Shown here piece after piece: positions 25,681-36,400 of a stretch of DNA of 64,000 nt (position 1 is the stretch's first letter; each line of letters opens with the position of its first letter). The stretch spans positions 712,378 through 776,377 of the forward strand of contig CAXAMN010023295.1 of the NCBI GenBank assembly GCA_963970005.1. Direction: 5' to 3'. The stretch comes from Durusdinium trenchii (taxonomy: Eukaryota > Sar > Dinophyceae > Suessiales > Symbiodiniaceae). Below the pieces are notes generated by a model. That model was given only the letters and a program-made list of their open reading frames with translations, made no database searches and was not told the origin of the DNA. The position numbers were made by a program, and so were the translations under genes.

Positions 25681-25915
25681 AATGTTGAACCTAAGGCAAT
25701 GTTGAACCTAAGGCAACTACTTGCAACTACTTGCAACCAGCTGCAACTATGCGGCTTTAAATTCAAGACATAAGGGAAGCTTTCTCCAGAAATCTTCAAT
25801 CTGGAATATTCAATCCAGAGGCGGTTGCAAGTGACTCGTAACTAGTTGCAACTATGTGGCTCCAGAATCAACTTCTACCAATAAGGGAAAGGTTCTCCAG
25901 AAATCTTTCGCAAAC
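25681..25915 (+). repeat. Nested tandem duplications
   Basis: AATGTTGAACCTAAGGC occurs twice in a row at 25681-25697 and 25698-25714, followed by AACTACTTGC repeated. A larger, diverged direct duplication follows. Both units contain GTTGCAACTATG or GCTGCAACTATG, then ATAAGGGAA, then TCTCCAGAAATCTT (25738-25800 and 25852-25915). Confidence 0.7.
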
Positions 25916-27747
25916 TGATGTCATGTGCAGTACACATGAGCATACATGTGCTTGTGTATCCATATATGTGTCAAACATCTGTATGCACATGTGTATAATA
26001 TGGTACCCCCGTTTTCGGATGTCCCATGGCCTCGTGGTACTCATCATGAACATGCTGGCTTCAGCACCTCGAGCTCTACTTAAGGTTGCCTAAGCTGGTT
26101 TGGTACCTGGCTTTTGACCCACACTCCCACATCAGTGTGATCTCCAAGTCGCTCAACGGAAGGATCAAATCGCCTGAGCGCCGCAGTTACCAAATGGGGC
26201 AAGGACGACTATAGGGAGGTCAAAGCTGTCACCACAAAGCGAGCATGAGCGAACATTCATCCGCACGTATGCACGTATGAGAACCCTTTCACGCTTTGTC
26301 TTCGCATCTGCAGTCATTTTGGATGGTCAGGCCTTTACCAAGTGCTGCTGCTAGAAGGCACACAGCCTCAGGCGCGGAGAACAACGGAGCGACGAAAAAG
26401 AGGTGCCAAAGCAAAATGGACGTGTCCGGCATGGCCCTGATTTCGGATGACCCTTTTCCGAATACCAATCCGGTGATGCCTCTATGGATCCGGCCATGAG
26501 ACTCCAGCCTCTGCATCCAAACAAAACGCCGGACCCAGAGATACAACCAAGTGGCCGCAGCACACACTCGGGACCACCCAAATGCAAATTTCTCCTCACA
26601 AACCGTGGCCGGAAAGGCTTACAAGGCGGTGCCAGCTGGTCCTAAAAGACACCGGAAATAATCTGTTCCAATCACCCGTGTCCTGTCCAGAAACTTACAA
26701 GTTATATATTCACATTGACATGGGGGAGTAGTGAGCCCGACAAAATGGATGGCGTTTCACTTCACCCTCACCGATTGTGAAGATGTCAATTGGATATCTG
26801 AGTGAAGGTATCAAAGGTAAACAACTCGTAGTAGATCAACACTAGCAAGTAATTCATGTGACAAAAACACCCATCAAACAGCAATTCATATACAAGATTA
26901 TACAAGTGATGGGTGTTCATGGGTGTTCTCTACTCTTCCAAATTGTTTGTGGTCAATCACTTTGTTTGTTTGTGTTTATTGTTTGTGATGGGTGTTCTTT
27001 AACATTCAATACATCAATCTGATCTTCTCATCAGTATCATCAGTCCCATCTCCCCTCCGCTCCGCTGGTCCTGAAGCTCTGCGGCCCAAGCATCGCGCTT
27101 GGCCGACCATGTGGTCCAGCCATCTTCCTGGACACCAACGGTTCAATAGCTGGGGGAACTCCAACGGTAGCCATATGGCATAGAAGAAAGAATCAGGATT
27201 TGAGCTGGGTGAAGTCTGAAGGACAGACTCAGAGTAGCTCAGAGGAAACACCTTTGGACTGTCTTTCCAAGTTTAGAAAAATACAAAATGTATATAAAAA
27301 TGTATAGCCCTTTAAGATACTTTAACTTTGTTTGAAAACGGAAAGTGGACGGATCTGCAGTGCTAGCCCACACATCTGTTCAAACAACGTCAGGTGGAGG
27401 AGCTATTCAAAAGAAGTGTCAGGGCACATGGACAAAGACCAAGGATGAACCCTACTGACTGGATCCAACGAATCGTTTGGACCGAAGTCCTCTGGCAAAG
27501 CTTCCGCCAAGAAGAGCAAGTTCTGCCAAAGGCCTGCCACAGAGACAAAGGTGCCTTTGCAAGGTCAAGTGGCACAGCTAAAAGAATCAAGGGGTCTTGT
27601 GGATTTATGTGTTTAAACATGTCTTGAATATGTAAAGATACACATCATTTGCATGTACCCAGCCTTCAGCATCCTGCTTCAGCTGTTCCAGTGCGAAACC
27701 TCCTGCGGTTGCCAAATCCAATCGACCCAGCCCAGGTCCAGCCGTGA

Positions 27748-27827
27748 GGGTGATTGATTGATTGATTGTTTGATTGTTTGATTGATTGATTGATTTTCAA
27801 GAAAGAAGATGTTTGATTGATTGATCG
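27748..27827 (+). repeat. (ATTG)n microsatellite
   Basis: GATT GATT units with occasional GTTT variants run from about 27748 to 27795 and resume briefly at 27811-27827. Confidence 0.85.
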
Positions 27828-30800
27828 ATCGAAAGACGCTCATCTGACGAAGCCGGATCGATGTTTCTCTGCATGGCCATCCGGGTCTGGTCCCTCGACC
27901 ATCGGTCCAGCGAAGAGTCGGTCGCGCGGCGCGCCGCGCGCGACCGGCGGCTCTCGGAAGCTGCGGTAGTTGCGGCGTATGGGGAGGGACCCCGCTTGGA
28001 CACCAGAAGAAGAAAGCAGATCTGCAAGACGAAGAAGAAGCAAACCGTTGTTAATGCTGGTTGTCGCAGCTTCAAAGCTGGTTGTGCTGTTTGCGTCCCT
28101 TTTGAGTTGAAGGGACTGATAAAGCTTAGCGCTTTGATAAGCAAGGCAGCAAGGCTGCTGGTGGGCTGGTAAGAATGCCTAGCTGTCGGTCATTTAGGAC
28201 AGCTGTCCCGGAAGGTTGTGCTGCAGGTGTTGGCCACCCCAGCTGTGTAGGGTTGCTTGTCGGGCGGTCTGGATGGGCACTGCCAGAAAACATTGAGCAT
28301 GGTCAGGTCTATCAGTATTGCAGTAGCGGCATTTCCCATGTGCTGCTTCTACATCAGGACCTAGGCTGAAACAAGCTGGGCTGACAGCGGAACCATACAG
28401 AATGGCCAGCGCCGCACCTTCTGTGGTTTGTGCCAGGCCGCGGGTGTGGGTGATATGGCCAGTTTTCGAGGGCCTTAGCATCACACCGACCTCAATCAAA
28501 GCTTGCCATTGTTTGGTCCGCCAGCTCTCAAGCAGATTTGCACTTGGAAATGGTTGCTCCCGCTCCGCGCTGATGTCAGCGGGCTCTACGGGCTCTACAA
28601 ATCACAGAAAAATCATCACCTAGCATCTACCAAAAGCATCCAATTTCTCAAAAACTTCTGAAGCAGGTGCCCAAATGTGCCCAAGGCAAGGCCTCTTCCC
28701 TTTCTCCCTTTCTCCCGATCCCATCCTTCCATCAAGAGCTGGAAGGCCACCATGGCTGTGGCGAGGCCTTCCTCGGAACAAGCCCGGGTGGTGGTTCCTC
28801 CTCGGAACGAGACCAATGATTTTCACCCCTTCTTCTAAATCCAGGAAAGCAGAAAACGGATGGAAATGGCTTTTTATATCTTTTCCAGAAATGTCCTCTT
28901 GACAAAATGATAGACCGGAATGGAACTCCATTCTCCTTCAGTGGGTCATGTCACCCCACATGCAGTGCTCAACATGCTCCACATGCACTCCAAACTCAAC
29001 CATTGGTGGTCAAGCGATGCTTAATGGTCTAGGTCTTGACTCTGGCCCTGGAGGTCTTCATTGTGAAGGCTTTTTAGAGGCCATGTCCCTTGATATTGAA
29101 AGAGGCTGCCGCAGGATGTCCAAAGGCCTCCGAGAGTCCATAGACTTTGGCTCCGGAGACGGCAGGAAGTCTTCGCATCGACTCAACCAACTCACTTCTG
29201 GCTTTTCTTTCAGCTTCGACACCTGAGAAGGCTCGGGCAAGAACGCCCACCACAGGTGGGCTCCTCGAGCCCACTCACATCACGTGGCGTCCCTTGAGAA
29301 CCAAAGGCTCCTTTTTTTAAGCCGCAGCGGCTCGGCTGCAAAAACCATGGTTCTCCAACAGGAAGGAAACGTCGGGAAGCAGGTGGTCGTATCAAATCAA
29401 TGCCTCCGAACCAGCTCAAGAAGAGCTCAAGAAAGGTCTCAGGCCCCCAAAAAAGGTGTGCTTTCTGGCGTGTTCCGACGATCTTCGGATACCTGGTCGG
29501 TTTTGCCCCCGGTCAGGTTTGCCCAGTCGTCCACTCGCCTGGAGCGCCCTCTTCACAAGCCGGGCCTCTTCAAAACGTGCCTCCTGACGGCCACCGCCGT
29601 CAACAGAATCAACAGAAACGCATCGAAACGCCGATTAGAGCAAAGGCAAATGCGCGAGCCCGCTGGCTTCAAACTCTCTCTTCACCCATAGCAACATGGC
29701 CCAATCTGGCCCGACATGGCCCCAACCACCTACGAGCAGCAGGTGTTCGGTGTGTTCCCGGTCTTTCCGATGTCTCACAAAAATGCATCTCCAAACACTC
29801 AGGCGGCATTCAGCCTCCACCGGGCCGCATGGAGCCACCCCCCCCCGCCTTTCCAAAGCAAAGCTCTTCGTCCCACAGGTCGGACTGCTCCGCGCAGCGG
29901 GATGCGAACGCCTCGACCTGGCGCCGCGGGAGGCGGAAAGACCCCAATCGGGAGACCCGGAAAAGGCCCGTGGAAAAGAAAAAACAACGTGAGTGGCTTT
30001 CGGGCTTTCGTTGGCGTTTTGGGGGGATATGTTTGTTTGTTTCTTTTTTGAGGGGGGGGGGCATGCCTCTGAAACTGTGAGGATGCGTTTGAGGAAAGGA
30101 GAGGGGAGCATCGTCGTTTTCGGTCACTTTTGAGGCCTTTTCCACCAGAGAAACTCTCGTGTGTGAAAGTGTCAAAGGTAGGACTCCAAGTCACAGGTGA
30201 TTCACTCTCCGCATTGCCAGGTGATTGGTTCGAGAACTGGAGCGACAGATCCTGCAGCAGCGTCGAGAGGGCAGTTGAGACAGGCGAGTGGCTCAACCCT
30301 GATTGACTTGTTCCACCACCAACAGAAAGAATTGGAGTCCGAGAGAAAACATGCGTGAAGCTTCGTGGTAGCTACCTGATCTCGATCAATAAATTCCCTG
30401 CTGTGATATTTAAAGAAAAAAAACGAAATAGTTATGAAGAACAATAACATATGAATGTGTTAATACATGTTAATATTGTACATGTAAAAAATGAACAATA
30501 ATATGATAACTTGATAACTATGACTGATCCCAAACCTGGTCTTTCTTTGGGTCTAGCGGATGGACCCAACGCTGGCCGGTCCTGTCGATCCCAACCGACC
30601 GCATTGGCCGCCTCGATGTGGAACGTCACGTGTTCTCCCTCGAGGCCTCAAACGAAAGAAGCCCCTTGGGCCGCCCTTGGCCGCCCTTGGCCCCTTGGCT
30701 TTGGGACAAAAGAAGAAGAAGAAGAAGAAGAACATATAAAAACCCATTCATTCACCGGACTGGAAGAGTTAGCTAGCCACTACCTACATCTACTGGAAGA

Positions 30801-32041
30801 GTTCATTGATGAGCCCTATAGAATCTATAGATACAGTAAGCCACATTAAGCCACTATATAAGGATCCCAGCTCTAGTGGTAACTATAAGCCAAGGCTTGG
30901 ATCCCAGGCAAAGCACTACTTAAGGAACCAGGGATTCGTTCGGTTTATGGTATCTTAGTCATTTGGAATCACTGGGACTCTCAGCTATAGTGGTAACTGG
31001 ATGCCCTGGGACTCATGTTTTGGATCATGTGAGTCTCATGTCGCGGGTTGAACGGTTTGCTTTGCACTCGTTGGACGGGTTGGAGCTGCTTTTGAGGCGC
31101 AGGCCAGTCTCGTTTTGGATTGGGGTTGGACCAGTGCAGAAGTTGCAACCATTGTGGTTTTGACATGTTCAACAGATTTCAACAGCGTGATTGAGCAGGA
31201 TGACCACAACATAATATATACGTACGTGTAACACGGTTCTTGCCATGTGCATCATCTGCCAAGATATGATGCTTCAATACCATTCACATCGGCAGCAATG
31301 CTTTCCCTGCCCTGGAAGCAAGAGCACTGCAATAAATAACAACCTCCCAGACACTCACGAACAAATAGTTCCTCGAATCGCTCGAAGATGTGGCAACTGA
31401 ATGCGACTAACCTTCCTTTCATGTGAACCTGGAACCCTCTATTCTTCCAAAAGGACATCAACGCTGGCCCAATCGGCGCCTGGAAAAGAGGCCATCCATT
31501 TACTTCCAACGCGACTGGCCAAAGCCCCGCGCGCCCCGCAGCGCACCGCCACGGCAGCGCAGGGCGCTGCCGCAGGGGCACTCACCTCAGGTGAACGGAG
31601 GGGATGAACGGTCCGACCTTTCGTAAAGGACCAATCAATCCTTTTGTTGGTGTGTTTAAAATCAGAGGTTCTGGGGTACCTTGGCAGAATAGCCCACGCC
31701 AAGTCCTCTGTGATTCTGTGTGTGTGTGCGTGTTAGTTTCATCGGTCACTGCCATCAACATCATCTCCTATTTTTGGGCCAGCGATGTACTGCTAGCAAT
31801 GCATCCATGCGGCGGGAAAGGTCAGCATTAACGATGCAGCACGTCCAGAGTCATTGCTGCGAGATGCATCATGAATTCCTAAGACACGATGCGGAGGCTG
31901 CAACAGAGGACTGGACTCAAGAGAACGCGCATAGAAAGCCTCACCCGAGTCTCACGAAAACAATCCAATACATCCAATACCATCCACTACCCACCTCACT
32001 CCAGCGTTTGGATCAATCCACAGCATCTTTGCTTCCGGTAC

Positions 32042-32334
32042 CTCTATACTCATAAGATCAGCTGCGGCCGTTGTCCTTGTCCTTGTCGTTGTGGCCGTGG
32101 TTGTTGCTGACATTGTGACGTCTCTTTTTTCCGCGTTTCTGGATGGCATGACACGCTTTCCGGCCGCGTGAGACGGTGGTCGCTTCGGATTCTTCGGAAC
32201 CATCGTCTGGGCACACCCCGACGCGACGCATCGATCCTCCGCGACGACTCCGAGCGAAGCCAGCGGTTCTTCGAGTGGCGATGCAAGGAGGCCATCTGCG
32301 TCTGGATCCTGGGTGTACTCACCGAAGTCCAAAC
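32042..32334 (-). CDS. Probable exon downstream of the fibronectin III exon
   Basis: This minus-strand exon of 293 nt has acceptor GTCTTAG|G (32335/32334), preceded by a pyrimidine-rich stretch, and donor GAG|GTACC (32042/32041). The frame is open throughout. The first half is acidic (DFGEYTQDPDADGLLASPLE). The second half is basic and Thr-rich (TTTATTTRTRTTAAAD), as in a linker. No domain was recognised. It lies on the same strand and 3' of the FN3 exon at 32876-32988, so the two may belong to one gene. That link is inference from position. Confidence 0.5.
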
Positions 32335-32875
32335 CTAAGACGGTTGGAGGTCAACTAGGGTGGGTCTGATCGAATAGACCACAGAGCCAGACCCCGGCGA
32401 AAGAAAGGAATCCGGCACAAAAAGCCACCACGAATGCGCATCGCAGATTAAGACCGACGCCGAAGGATGTCTGAGGTACTTTTAAAAAATAGAGAAACTA
32501 CAGTACCTACAACTACAACATCCCAAGAGAGTCTATGATGAGTATGTTATACAACATCCTTACAACTCACCTTATAATAGGACAACAATGGTGAGTTGAG
32601 GTCTGTCATCAAGAGGTGAACATGTAAAGCCATGGACCCGGTGGTTCGAAGAACTTGAGAAAGCGACCCAGGGTGTTGATCTCAAGACTCAAGACTCCAT
32701 ATTTCTAAGGGAACACCCATTTTTATGGTGTTTTGCTTTTGATTCCCTTCCCTATCATACAGATGTCTTGGGTCAGTCTATCGCTCCACCGTGGTTCTGC
32801 GGGTTCGTTGCGGGTGCGCGGTTCGACCCTCGGGACGATTCTGTCCCCGTCCCCGTCCGAGAGACTAGGAGGTCC

Positions 32876-32988
32876 GACCACTCGGACCAGCCGGAGTCGT
32901 TCTGAGCCTTGACCCGGAAGATGTACTCCTCGCCATGTTGGAGTTGCTTTTGTCCGCTGCGTGGAGCTTCGCCGTGTTGTGAAGTCAA
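32876..32988 (-). CDS. Exon with a fibronectin type III segment
   Basis: The minus-strand peptide EEYIFRVKAQNDSGWSEWSD is the F-G region of a fibronectin type III domain: a Tyr-x-Phe-Arg-Val strand, an Ala-x-Asn turn, then Gly-Trp-Ser-x-Trp-Ser, the WSxWS-like end of the fold. FN3 domains are adhesion or scaffold modules. The donor is CTA|GTCTC (32876/32875). The 5' edge is uncertain because no acceptor of the usual AG|G form lies immediately upstream, and the open frame starts at 32988. Upstream strands of the domain must lie in another exon. The tyrosine-recombinase end of the retroelement begins less than 700 bp upstream (33663), so the rest of this gene, if it continues, lies beyond 47.5 kb. 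Confidence 0.7.
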
Positions 32989-33662
32989 AAGCGAGCAACA
33001 CGCAGGCTTTGGAGAGAATGGCGCAGGATCTCAGGATAGCTCATGGAGTTCTGGTTCCCCCCACCCGCCCAACAAGCAACGACCAAAAACTCTCTATAAT
33101 TCTCTATGCATGGGCCCTACAATCACCGTTTCATCCCAAACAGGTCTTCTTTAGAACCGTCCAAAAGCCTCCGCTTGCCATTCTCCTCAATCCACCCCAT
33201 CTCTAGATGTCCCCCATCCCTTCCGTCCAACTCCCACCTGCTGTGGCTCCAATCCATAGACTGCCTGCATCCATCCGCGTCCATAGCGCTGAAGAGACCC
33301 CTCACCCATCGACCGCCATGACCCGAACATCGACCTCAATCCGTCGACAAGGTATGACAATCTGGTTGTGTATTTTGATTAAACGTTTTGTTTATATATA
33401 TATAAAGAAGCATTCAACTCACTTTTGATCCACTTCGCAGCGATATTGTCAACATTAAATCATCCAAGAAACACATACGAAGTCGACTAACCGTCAGACC
33501 AAAAGGTTCCCCTACCTTTTTGGAGGGCGACCCATCACACCCGGCCACACCCTGGGTGAGTGGGATCCCCCGACTGCTCCACATTTGGCGAGCCACACCT
33601 CCTAACCACTGGTGGACGCAGTTCCCTGACAATAGTCGACAAGAAAAATTAAAATTGAACGG
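32989..33662. other. Region between the FN3 exon and the DIRS-like coding block
   Basis: The 3' terminus of the tyrosine-recombinase element must lie here or a little further left. I could not find the inverted or split direct repeats that mark DIRS ends. A (TA)n tract lies near 33393-33405. A minus-strand open frame at 33123-33305 is discussed under rejected items. Confidence 0.4.
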
Positions 33663-34700
33663 TCATTTTCTTCGCTTCATGGCTTTCATTGGTCCCCTTC
33701 CACGTCCCCCTGTTCTTCCGATAGGAGGCTCAAGTGTTGGAAAGGCTGGGCGCAAAAGAAAGTTCCTGTACACCGTCAAGTAAGGCTTCAATTTCGGATC
33801 TTGTGGGGGTAATCGCATCTGGGCCTGGACTGCAAGGCCCTCATTGAGGTATAGGCGGGCACTTTTTTGTGTGTGCCAGCGCCCCTGTACAAGTATCCTA
33901 TCAAGGTTTTGGTGCTTTTGAAAGAAAAAAGTGGCCCCACCTCGCCGGAGCGAGTAGGGCCGGAACTGGAACGAAGCTACGCCAAGCTTCTCTAAAGCGT
34001 GGTTGAACAACTGTCGCCACTTTGGAGGCGTTGAAGTCATGGGCGCCCCTATTGGCACTCCCTTTTTCCACTCTTTGACGAGGTGAACGATCGGCTCCAG
34101 GCCTAACACCACACTTTCCGCAGCTCCATGCCGCTTTCCTCCTTTCGTGAACCCCAAGCTGATTACAGCTTGTAGAGCTCCTTTCGCACAATCAATGTGA
34201 CTGGAAAGCAAGCCAAGAACTTCTCCTGTCCTCAGCATGCAGTAGTATCCTATCAGCAGTGACAACGCAAAGGAGTGGTGGTTGTTAAAAATTGCCCATC
34301 CGGCCATAGCTTGGACAACATGTTCAGGCAAGGGGGGCGCCCTACTTGGTATTTCATTGTGCTGCCAAGTACGCAGGAGCCTCCAGGCTGCCGGCATATG
34401 GTTACGAAGACCAGGCTGAGTGTCCTGCAAACCCGCAAGCGTGTCACACGCTTGGCCACGTCCTTTGCCACTAGACCAGAGATGCTCGAGGTAGTCACAC
34501 ACCAAGGGGTCTAGACGACGTTTATCAGTAGGGAGGTGAAGGTTCTCCGCCTTGAGGAACTGCAAGAAACCATCAACAGCTTTGTCGTACCTCTTACGGG
34601 TGGCAGGTTGCACAGTTAGCCCCTTAAGGCTACCGAGTTGTTTTCGCATCTTGGCTCGCTCCTGTTCTGTTCCTCCTTCGAGAATTATTCTCTTAGGCAT
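33663..34700 (-). CDS. Tyrosine recombinase of the DIRS-like element
   Basis: The frame is continuous from about 34700 to the stop at 33663. The N-terminal core-binding part includes TRKRYDKAVDGFLQFLKAEN. In the catalytic part, YCMLRTGEVLGLL carries the first Arg (codon near 34235), PYSLRRGGATF is the H-x-x-R box with Tyr in place of His, and GRWHTQKSARLYLNEGLA holds the Trp/His position and the nucleophile Tyr (codon near 33854). The protein would recombine a circular cDNA into the target, replacing the integrase of LTR elements. The open frame formally extends upstream to 35321, where it begins inside motif X of the methyltransferase. I see no ATG suited to independent translation before residue 21, so expression by -1 shift or as part of one polyprotein is likely. 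Confidence 0.82.
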   Translation of the reverse strand: MPKRIILEGGTEQERAKMRKQLGSLKGLTVQPATRKRYDKAVDGFLQFLKAENLHLPTDKRRLDPLVCDYLEHLWSSGKGRGQACDTLAGLQDTQPGLRNHMPAAWRLLRTWQHNEIPSRAPPLPEHVVQAMAGWAIFNNHHSFALSLLIGYYCMLRTGEVLGLLSSHIDCAKGALQAVISLGFTKGGKRHGAAESVVLGLEPIVHLVKEWKKGVPIGAPMTSTPPKWRQLFNHALEKLGVASFQFRPYSLRRGGATFFFQKHQNLDRILVQGRWHTQKSARLYLNEGLAVQAQMRLPPQDPKLKPYLTVYRNFLLRPAFPTLEPPIGRTGGRGRGPMKAMKRRK

Positions 34701-35030
34701 TTCTAAACTTGGTTTTGACACGAGACCCCCAGCGGCTAGGTTTGTCCGCTGGGTTCGTGTCGGTTGACACATATGCCCAAAAGAACTGCGAGTAACAAGA
34801 GCGTTGATGCGCGACATAGTTGCCCTGAGGCGCCTAGAACTGGTTCTGCCACGAGTCAGAGCGTGCAGACATACCAACGAATCCGTGAGGTGCAACATGC
34901 GTCGGTTGAAGTGCCCACAATGCTCGATTCGCCAACGTACACTGTTGAGGATGGCCCGGAGCTCGAGGGAGTTAATGTGCTCCTTCCCATGCCGCCACTT
35001 CCATCCTGTGACCACTCGCCACCGCCAGAG
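34700..35030 (-). pseudogene. RNase H domain, C-terminal part (element), frameshifted end
   Basis: After the methyltransferase and a linker of about 75 residues, the frame gives LWRWRVVTGWKWRH and then EHINSLELRAILNSVRWR, with the catalytic Glu codon near 34964. HLTDSLVCLHALTRGRTSSR follows, with the third acidic residue near 34883. The last RNase H block, YVSTDTNPADKPSRW, is present in another frame (final Asp codon 34746-34744). A small indel therefore lies between about 34770 and 34810, and a second one restores the frame before the recombinase. The Trp-rich strands and HIN-x-LELRA are characteristic of DIRS and related RNases H. Confidence 0.72.
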
Positions 35031-35284
35031 TTTGGCTGGAATGGTGGCCCTCAGACGATGGAATTTGACCAATTGTGTGCTTGGGGTGCTCAGCAGTATA
35101 TCTTCGCCCTTCATGCTTACCATGTTGCGCAACTTGAATGCCAACTCCTGCTCCGAACCTGCCCCCGGTCCGGCACGCCGCAGGGGCAACCTGACTAAGC
35201 GTCCCTGGATGGTGTCCGCGGCACCGGGACGTGTCTTATCGACCACATCTTGTGGAGTCATGGGTGCATCACCCACGAGGCGTG

Positions 35285-36262
35285 AGATCAACTGGCTCAG
35301 GAGCCATCCGACCACCGGCACGCTCCACGAGTTCCCAAGCTATGTAAGCCGTCGATCCAGGTACCCATCCCTCTTGCGATCGCTCTTGGAGCAGCATCCT
35401 GCCGTATAGTGCAATGGAAAACCAAGCGTGACTTCGCGTTCCGCGACTGATGGCACGCGAACCTCACCGTGGCGATTGACCAAGCCATGCCGGTCCATAT
35501 ATTGGTATGGAACCGATGAAGGTCGTCACCCCAGCGTTGCAGCTCATGAGTGGCACACTCACGCATCCCTGCGGGCTTCCTGCCAGGAGTTGCTGACGGC
35601 CTGGAGGTTGTAAAGGTAGGGAAGGATGTGGTTGGATCCACTTTGTCCCAGCCGGCTTCCACGACCTCTGCTAGCTCCTGTCTCGCTACAAGCCACCACA
35701 CATCGACTGCCTGCGTCGTGTCCAGAGTTGCTCCTTCGCCTTCAACAAGCTCCCAAGTACACCAATATAAACGCGGCCTGTGACACCAAGTGAGGTTTCC
35801 AGCATCGATGTGCACTGGTTGTTCCCCAAAATCCCTGCTCATGTGGTCCCTGTCCACGGGGTCCATGGAGCTCACACTTTCCATCAGGGTATGCACCTGG
35901 CACCACCGAAAGTGCCCCTTGACCAGCTGCGAGATCCTTGAGACATGGACGTACAAGCTTGACCGTGCATCGCGCAATGCCCCCTTGCGATCGGCGTTCA
36001 ATCCCGAGACGCCTTGACACGGGGGTCCGGCTCCAATCAAGACCAATGCTGCTTGGGAAAACTTCAGGCTCCATCCCCTGATGTCCTCATCTTGAACAGA
36101 AGCTACATCATCATAATGAAGGACTCCCGGATAATGCGACTCGACAACCCTGCGCGCTGATGCCTCTTTCTCGACAGAGATGTATCCCAGGACGGAGACC
36201 CCTTGCAGCTCAGTGGCCACCCGAAGCGCTCCTATCCCGTCAAAGAGACCGATCACTACCAC
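35285..36262 (-). pseudogene. C5 cytosine DNA methyltransferase inside the element, one frameshift and one stop codon
   Basis: The domain is about 325 codons, usual for a bare C5-MTase core. Motif I: VVVIGLFDGIGALRVATELQ (SAM-binding FxGxG near 36244). Motif II-like: YISVEKEASARRVV. Motif IV: LIGAGPPCQGVSGLN, catalytic Cys codon at 36019-36017. Motif VI: LMESV, where ENV is usual. Motif VIII: HRPRLYW. A frameshift near 35500-35515 then moves the protein to another frame. There it reads NRHGEVRVPSVAEREVTLG, then a GFPLHYT motif IX, and finally LGNSWSVPVVGWLL, the motif X (GNS...VPVV) that closes the SAM pocket. A TAG at 35340-35342 precedes motif X. The enzyme would methylate cytosine in DNA, possibly the element's own. 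This copy is interrupted. The minus-strand open frame over the last 70 codons before 35297 is out of frame with the true protein. Confidence 0.82.
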
Positions 36263-36309
36263 CTGCAACGAGTCCAGGGGCTGAGGTTTTTGCCCCCGCA
36301 AGTCACCTT

Positions 36310-36400
36310 CCACAGCCATGCTGCCCACTGAGGTTAGGCCTATTGAACGGCATACCCCACCCCCACTCAGTGAGGCGTCCGAACATGCCACCATGGGGTG
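36310..36400 (-). CDS. RNase H domain, N-terminal part (element)
   Basis: HPMVACSDASLSGGGVCRS carries the first catalytic aspartate of RNase H (codon at 36379-36377) in its usual setting, Asp-Ala-Ser followed by a glycine-rich turn. The domain would normally reach its catalytic glutamate within about 50 residues. Instead a linker (EGDLRGQKPQPL) leads straight into the methyltransferase. The rest of RNase H resumes only at about 35030. The frame is continuous with the end of the RT and with the start of the methyltransferase. Confidence 0.7.

Larger units (their letters stand above)
23539..32041. other. Long stretch without a supported gene
   Basis: GC-rich islands at 24060-24160, 25460-25620, 26360-26500, 27870-27990, 29500-29990, 30560-30700 and 31490-31580 are candidate exon sites with competing open frames on both strands. 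Repeats here are a 17-bp tandem at 25681-25714, a diverged duplication of about 115 bp (25738-25800 against 25852-25915) and (ATTG)n at 27748-27827. The long overlapping frames at 29400-30300 have no recognisable domain. Confidence 0.4.

Noticed and set aside
29400..30300. Overlapping frames of 98-226 codons on both strands
   Set aside because: Four frames are open at once, all low-complexity, with no family feature. This is typical of a GC-rich island with few stop codons.
33123..33305. Possible EF-hand (FSAMDADGCRQS) on the minus strand
   Set aside because: The 12-residue loop lacks the terminal acidic residue and the flanking helices do not fit. The segment is short.
35297..35500. C-terminal 70 codons of the 570-codon minus-strand frame
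   Set aside because: They are out of frame. Methyltransferase motifs IX and X are found in the frame of the downstream recombinase.
36310..36400. Dam-like adenine methylase expected in DIRS elements
   Set aside because: No DPPY-type motif is present. The methyltransferase here has PPCQ and GNS...VPVV motifs, so it is a C5-cytosine enzyme.
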